A stretch of 64,000 nucleotides of DNA from CAJCIY01 sp964245825 (lineage in GTDB: Bacteria; Actinomycetota; Actinomycetes; Mycobacteriales; CAJCIY01), in NCBI GenBank assembly GCA_964245825.1, contig CAXTNT010000013.1, positions 1 through 64,000 of the forward strand, written 5' to 3'. Positions 60,820 through 64,000 of the stretch are shown here, in pieces. The notes beneath the pieces were generated by a model. It saw nothing but the letters and a program-made list of their open reading frames with translations. It had not been told where the DNA came from and did no database searches. The position numbers and the translations under genes are program-made. Each line of letters opens with the position of its first letter. Position 1 is the first letter of the stretch.

Positions 60820-60894
60820 GTCTCCGACGTTAGCCCGTTCGCTGACAGCCACTCCAGCGTGGGCGGCGAGCCACCCCCAAGGACCGAGCAGCGG

Positions 60895-61572
60895 TCAGCT
60901 GGACTGCCAGGGCAGCCGTCCGCTCTCGTCCCGAGACAGGCCGGCTGCGCGCGCTATGTCGGTGGCTTCGGCCCGGTTCGTTACCCCGAGCTTCGTGTAG
61001 ATGCTGGAGATGTGGTTGCGGACGGTCTTCTCGCTCAGGAAAAGCCGGCGGGCGATGCCGTCGTTGGTCATGCCGTGCGCGATGTGGGTGAGGATCTCGA
61101 CCTCACGGGCCGAGAGGCCGGGTACGGACGCAGGCGTCGACGGGCGCTGCAGACCGGAGAGCACCTTGGCGGCGATCGTGGCCCCGAAGACGACTCCGCC
61201 GCTGGCGACGGCCTGCATCCCCGCCAGAACCTCCGTTGCCGAGCTGCCCTTGAGGAGGTAGCCGCGCGCGCCGGCGGCCAGCGCCCCCGCCAGGGCGGCG
61301 TCGTCGTCGTACATGGTGAGGATGAGGACCGCGCCGGTAAAGCCCTGTTCGTACAGCCGGCGCGTGACCTCGATCCCGTCGAGGTCTGGCAGGTTGAGGT
61401 CGAGGAGCACGACGTCCGGGTGGGCGAACAGTCCCTGCTCCACCGCTTCGCTGCCTGTGGCGACGGCGCCGACGACGGTGACGTTCGTGCCCAGCTCGGC
61501 GAGAACCGCCTGCATGCCGCGCAGGAACACGGGGTGGTCGTCGACGACCAGGACCTTGAGTACGTCGGTCAC
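60895..61572 (-). CDS. NarL/LuxR-family response regulator
   Basis: The 225-residue regulator has a receiver domain with phospho-acceptor Asp58 ('VVLLDLNLPDLDG') and Lys in 'GYLLKGSSATE', and a LuxR-type C-terminal HTH ('LSAREVEILTHIAHGMTNDGIARRLFLSEKTVRNHISSIYTKLG'). The GTG start overlaps the kinase stop by four bases (GTGA), so the frame upstream of 61572 is not used. It is paired with the HisKA_3 kinase encoded immediately upstream. Targets are unknown; the aldo/keto reductase downstream is a candidate. Confidence 0.94.
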   Translation of the reverse strand: MTDVLKVLVVDDHPVFLRGMQAVLAELGTNVTVVGAVATGSEAVEQGLFAHPDVVLLDLNLPDLDGIEVTRRLYEQGFTGAVLILTMYDDDAALAGALAAGARGYLLKGSSATEVLAGMQAVASGGVVFGATIAAKVLSGLQRPSTPASVPGLSAREVEILTHIAHGMTNDGIARRLFLSEKTVRNHISSIYTKLGVTNRAEATDIARAAGLSRDESGRLPWQSS

Positions 61573-62783
61573 GATTCCCTTTGCCCGCAAGGGATGCGTG
61601 CCAGGACGCACGTCCCTGCCTCGTCGCTCGTGACCTCCAGCTCGCCGCCCAGCTCGTCGGCACGCTCCCGGAGTGAGGCGATGCCGTTGCCCGGCGCCGC
61701 CGCGCCCGTACCCACGCCGTCGTCCGCGACCGACACGAGCAGCACCTGCTCGTGCAGGCGCAACCGTACGGTCCAGCAGCGGGCTCGAGCGTGCCGTGCG
61801 GCGTTGGTCAGCGCCTCCACGGCGATCCGGTAGGCGCCGACCTCGATGGCGGCGGGAAGTCGCTCCGGCGGGCTGACGTCGAGGGTGAGCTCGACGCAGG
61901 TCCTGTCCGCGAACGTACGGGCGATCTGCACCACGGCCGGGCCGAGACCGACCTCGTCGAGCATGGGTGGTCGCAGGCCGTCGACGGCCCGCCGAACGTC
62001 GGAGATGACCTCGGCGATCTCGGCACGGACCTCCTCGAGCAGCAGGTGCGCACGGTCGGGGTCCTTCACCATCGCGGCGTTCACCGTCTCGATGCCGAGA
62101 GCGATTCCCGCCAGCGCCGGCCCGACCCCGTCGTGCAGATCGCGTCGCAGTCGCCGCCGCTCATCCTCCCGGGAGAGCACGAGACTCTCCCGTGCTCCCT
62201 GCAGCTCCTTATTCAATCGTTGGGCGTGTACGACGACGGCGAGTTGAGCGGCCAGCACGCGCAGGACCTGATCGTCTTCGGGACTGAGCGGCTGGCCACG
62301 CCGGGACGCGACGAGCATCCCGAGGTGCTGACCGGCGTGCCGCAGCTCCAGCGAGCTGTGGCCATCGCCCGGTGTGCCGTAGGTGGCAGCGATCTGCGCG
62401 TCGTCACCGGAACCGATCTGGACCTCGGCGAAGGACAGCCTCAGCGCCTCCGCCATGGCCTCGAGCAGGGTCGGCAGAGTCTGGTCCTCCGCCACGGTCT
62501 CGAGCTCCCGAGCCACGTGCCACGTCGCCGATGACGGGTTGTCACGGAGTCCGTACAGGAGCCAGTCCACGAACTTCCCCACCCGTGAACTCATGACCTG
62601 GGCGACGATGACCAGCGGTACGGCGGTCAGGAGCGGAGCCTCGTACCCGGGATGGTCAGATTTCGCCAGCGGCACGATGACCACGGCCACCATCAGGAGC
62701 AGCCCGGCGAGCACCAGGAAGTGCAGCAGACGATGGGCGACGCGGTCCACGGTCAGCCTTCGCCGCGTGGCCGCGCCAGTCAT
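61569..62783 (-). CDS. Sensor histidine kinase, NarL-type (HisKA_3)
   Basis: The 404-residue kinase has two N-terminal membrane helices (about 20-40 and 50-68), a GAF-like region (about 90-190), and dimerisation/phospho-acceptor helix with His217 in 'RRLRRDLHDGVGPALAGIALG'. A HATPase domain follows ('EALTNAARHARA', 'SVADDGVGTG', 'GNGIASLRERADELGG'). It phosphorylates the LuxR-type regulator that overlaps its stop codon. The ligand sensed is unknown. The small membrane protein gene just upstream may be part of the signal input. Confidence 0.94.
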   Translation of the reverse strand: MTGAATRRRLTVDRVAHRLLHFLVLAGLLLMVAVVIVPLAKSDHPGYEAPLLTAVPLVIVAQVMSSRVGKFVDWLLYGLRDNPSSATWHVARELETVAEDQTLPTLLEAMAEALRLSFAEVQIGSGDDAQIAATYGTPGDGHSSLELRHAGQHLGMLVASRRGQPLSPEDDQVLRVLAAQLAVVVHAQRLNKELQGARESLVLSREDERRRLRRDLHDGVGPALAGIALGIETVNAAMVKDPDRAHLLLEEVRAEIAEVISDVRRAVDGLRPPMLDEVGLGPAVVQIARTFADRTCVELTLDVSPPERLPAAIEVGAYRIAVEALTNAARHARARCWTVRLRLHEQVLLVSVADDGVGTGAAAPGNGIASLRERADELGGELEVTSDEAGTCVLARIPCGQRES

Positions 62784-62798
62784 GCTCGCTCCCGACGG

Positions 62799-63023
62799 TC
62801 AGCTGCTCAGGCGGTCGTGCGCCCGCCCACGGCGGCTCACGACCGCCAGGACGAGCAGGACCAGCAGCAGCAGGACTGTGATCATGAAACCGAACCAGCC
62901 CACGGCGCTGATGTAGTACCAGGCGCCCGAGGTGTCGTTCCGTCCCGGAAAGGACAGTGCGAGAAACAGGACGGCCAGGAGCGAGGTGGCGCCGAGGACG
63001 CGATACGGGTGCTGCCTAATCAT
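62799..63023 (-). CDS. Small two-helix membrane protein
   Basis: The 74-residue protein has two hydrophobic helices (about residues 8-24 and 38-62) joined by a short 'PGRNDTSGAWYYISAVGW' loop, and a basic C-terminus. ATG 63023 has GGGAGAA in front and is preferred to the longer frame. It begins the minus-strand kinase/regulator transcript, 15 bases before the kinase gene, suggesting an accessory or sensory partner. I do not recognise the family. Confidence 0.75.
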   Translation of the reverse strand: MIRQHPYRVLGATSLLAVLFLALSFPGRNDTSGAWYYISAVGWFGFMITVLLLLVLLVLAVVSRRGRAHDRLSS

Positions 63024-63093
63024 GACGGTTCTCCCTTGTCGATGTCGGCACGTCTCCCGCGCCATCGGCAGGCTGTCGCGGCTGCTGTCCCGG

Positions 63094-63142
63094 TGTCATG
63101 GGAGGTGAGGTCCCGATCCACCGGGAAGATCTCACCATGACA
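63094..63142. promoter_or_regulatory. Long interrupted hairpin in divergent intergenic region
   Basis: Three nested perfect stems pair across 49 bases: TGTCAT/ATGACA, GGTGAG/CTCACC and TCCCG/CGGGA, with small bulges and a 6-base loop. It is in the 207-base gap between the small membrane protein gene and the phosphatase gene. It could be a regulator site, an RNA element or a terminator. Confidence 0.45.
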
Positions 63143-63230
63143 ACATCCGGCGGCCGGCAGCGCGAGGACGGCGGCCAGAGTTGGAGCGGCGGCTAGGCAG
63201 CGCCCGGACTACGGAGTGGAGGGCGCGAAC

Positions 63231-63941
63231 GTGCGGACGATGTATGTGATCACCCATCCGCAGGCCAGTCATCACGTCGACAAGACAGTCGGAGGGTGGT
63301 GTGACTCCGAACTGACCGAGGACGGCAAGCGGGATGCTGCGTTGATCGCCGAGGCGATCAGATCGCTGATTCCGGCTGGCGCGGCGGTGGACCTCTACTC
63401 CTCCGATATGAAACGGACAGTCGCCCTCGCCGCGGCGATCTCGGACCGGCTGGCGGCGGCGGTCGTCGAGGATTCCGATCTGCGTGAGAAGTCCTACGGC
63501 GAGGCCGACGGCAAGCCACAGACCTGGCTCGACGCGCGGTTCGTTCCTCCGCCGATCGGTGGCGATCGGATGGGCCACTTCGAGGGCATTTCGGGGGCAG
63601 AAACCAGACGGGACCTCGCCACTCGCGTCTACGCCGCCGTCGATCGAGCCCTGTCCGGCACGGGCGAGCACGTCGTGATCGTCACCCACGGCTTCGCACT
63701 GACCTTCGTGGTCGCCGCGTGGGTAGGTATGCCCATCGAGTCGACGGGCTTCATCAACATCCGTAGCAGCCCCGGGGGCATCACGGTGCTCCGGGAGGAC
63801 GACTACTTTCACAACCGACAGATCGTCAGTCTCAATGGCGTGGAGCACCTTCTCCATGGAGCGAGGCCAGACGTGCGCGCCCAGTTGGCTGCACGCCAGC
63901 GACGATGGTGTCGACGACAGTCTGCGCGAAACGATCGCTGA
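63231..63941 (+). CDS. Histidine-phosphatase-fold (phosphoglycerate mutase-like) protein
   Basis: The 236-residue protein has an N-terminal 'MYVITHPQASHH' in place of the usual RHGET, so the catalytic His is kept but the preceding Arg is Thr. 'LYSSDMKRTVALAAAI', 'LREKSYGEADGK' and the second His in 'VIVTHGFALTFVV' are conserved. It may be a phosphatase with altered specificity or an inactive relative. The GTG has GGAGGG seven bases upstream; ATG 63240 is possible. The last 110 bases overlap the convergent TetR gene. Confidence 0.85.
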   Translation: MRTMYVITHPQASHHVDKTVGGWCDSELTEDGKRDAALIAEAIRSLIPAGAAVDLYSSDMKRTVALAAAISDRLAAAVVEDSDLREKSYGEADGKPQTWLDARFVPPPIGGDRMGHFEGISGAETRRDLATRVYAAVDRALSGTGEHVVIVTHGFALTFVVAAWVGMPIESTGFINIRSSPGGITVLREDDYFHNRQIVSLNGVEHLLHGARPDVRAQLAARQRRWCRRQSARNDR

Positions 63942-64000
63942 GCACGAGGTGGGACTGCAAGAGACGGTGGTAGGCGGCGCCGAAGAGTAGGTCGAGGGCG
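63832..64000 (-). CDS. TetR-family regulator, C-terminal part (cut by window end)
   Basis: The 55 visible codons on the minus strand begin 'ALDLLFGAAYHRLLQSH' and continue 'SDRFAQTVVDTIVAGV', the typical last two helices of a TetR_C domain ('...LlygplyyRll...lt..fv..vvd.vl.Gl'). A 20-residue tail follows before the stop. The N-terminal HTH is outside the window. Its end overlaps the convergent phosphatase gene by 110 bases, so one of the two 3' ends may be shortened or shifted relative to its ancestors. Confidence 0.65.
   Translation of the reverse strand, partial: ALDLLFGAAYHRLLQSHLVLSDRFAQTVVDTIVAGVQPTGRARLASLHGEGAPRH

Noticed and set aside
63137..63196. A 19-codon open frame beginning MTTSGGRQRE
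   Set aside because: It has no ribosome site, overlaps the hairpin arm and has a composition like intergenic sequence.

Overview
This is chromosomal DNA from a very GC-rich actinomycete (Actinomycetota). Evidence: dense coding with many GTG starts and 1- or 4-base stop/start overlaps, a rodA-mrdA-mreD-mreC-mreB cell-wall cluster, twin clpP genes beside trigger factor and clpX, a mycothiol-type nitroreductase, and a gene order that tracks the ndk/folC/valS ... clpX/clpP/tig ... nei/rpiB/Rv2466c/pepN/Rv2468c stretch of Mycobacterium tuberculosis. The genus cannot be fixed from the sequence. A 100-N assembly gap lies at 8223-8322.

Layout. 1-6226: a heptamer tandem array, then the elongasome operon on the minus strand. 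6391-16091: ndk, folC, gap with hairpin repeats, an archaeal-type valS, a hotdog thioesterase, clpX, clpP2-clpP1 and tig. 16165-16370: tRNA-Pro(TGG) and tRNA-Gly(TCC). 16491-22964: an alpha-methylacyl-CoA racemase, an HtrA protease divergent from an MprAB-like two-component pair, a SpoIIE-type phosphatase and an FKBP lipoprotein. 22978-29329: the conserved nei-rpiB-DUF429-nitroreductase-pepN-DUF5130 block. 29633-41719: amidase, delta-9 desaturase with divergent PucR-type regulator, HNH endonuclease, NmrA/DUF2867 protein, LLM flavoprotein, truncated haemoglobin, MFS exporter, kinase-fold protein and EttA. 41767-43263: TPP riboswitch driving a CytX-type permease. 43293-45671: a tail-less SSB paralogue and a PQQ-type propeller lipoprotein. 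45793-53639: two divergent acyl-CoA operons around one 47-bp promoter. 53703-58920: DyP-like protein, tRNA-Arg(TCT), a broken vapBC module and an ECF42 sigma factor with two DGPF/YCII proteins. 59131-64000: secreted protein, aldo/keto reductase, NarL-type two-component pair, histidine-phosphatase-fold protein and the end of a TetR regulator.

Genes that appear to work together: (i) RodA, PBP2 and MreBCD in lateral wall growth; (ii) ClpX with ClpP1/ClpP2 and trigger factor, with a candidate ClgR box upstream of clpP1; (iii) the MprAB-like pair with HtrA, sharing an intergenic region that holds four 11-bp-phased TGAR motifs; (iv) an ACAD11-like dehydrogenase, an ACAD11-type kinase, two further acyl-CoA dehydrogenases, two SDRs and an aldehyde dehydrogenase, resembling 4-hydroxyacid/levulinate catabolism; (v) the ECF42/DGPF set; (vi) the TPP switch and its transporter.

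The least explained structures are non-coding. A 60-bp element with terminal inverted repeats occurs twice, in opposite orientations and 85% identical, at 31098-31157 and 44065-44124. Three roughly 50-bp units, one with a perfect 13-bp dyad, lie upstream of the truncated haemoglobin gene. Several tandem arrays sit between genes.
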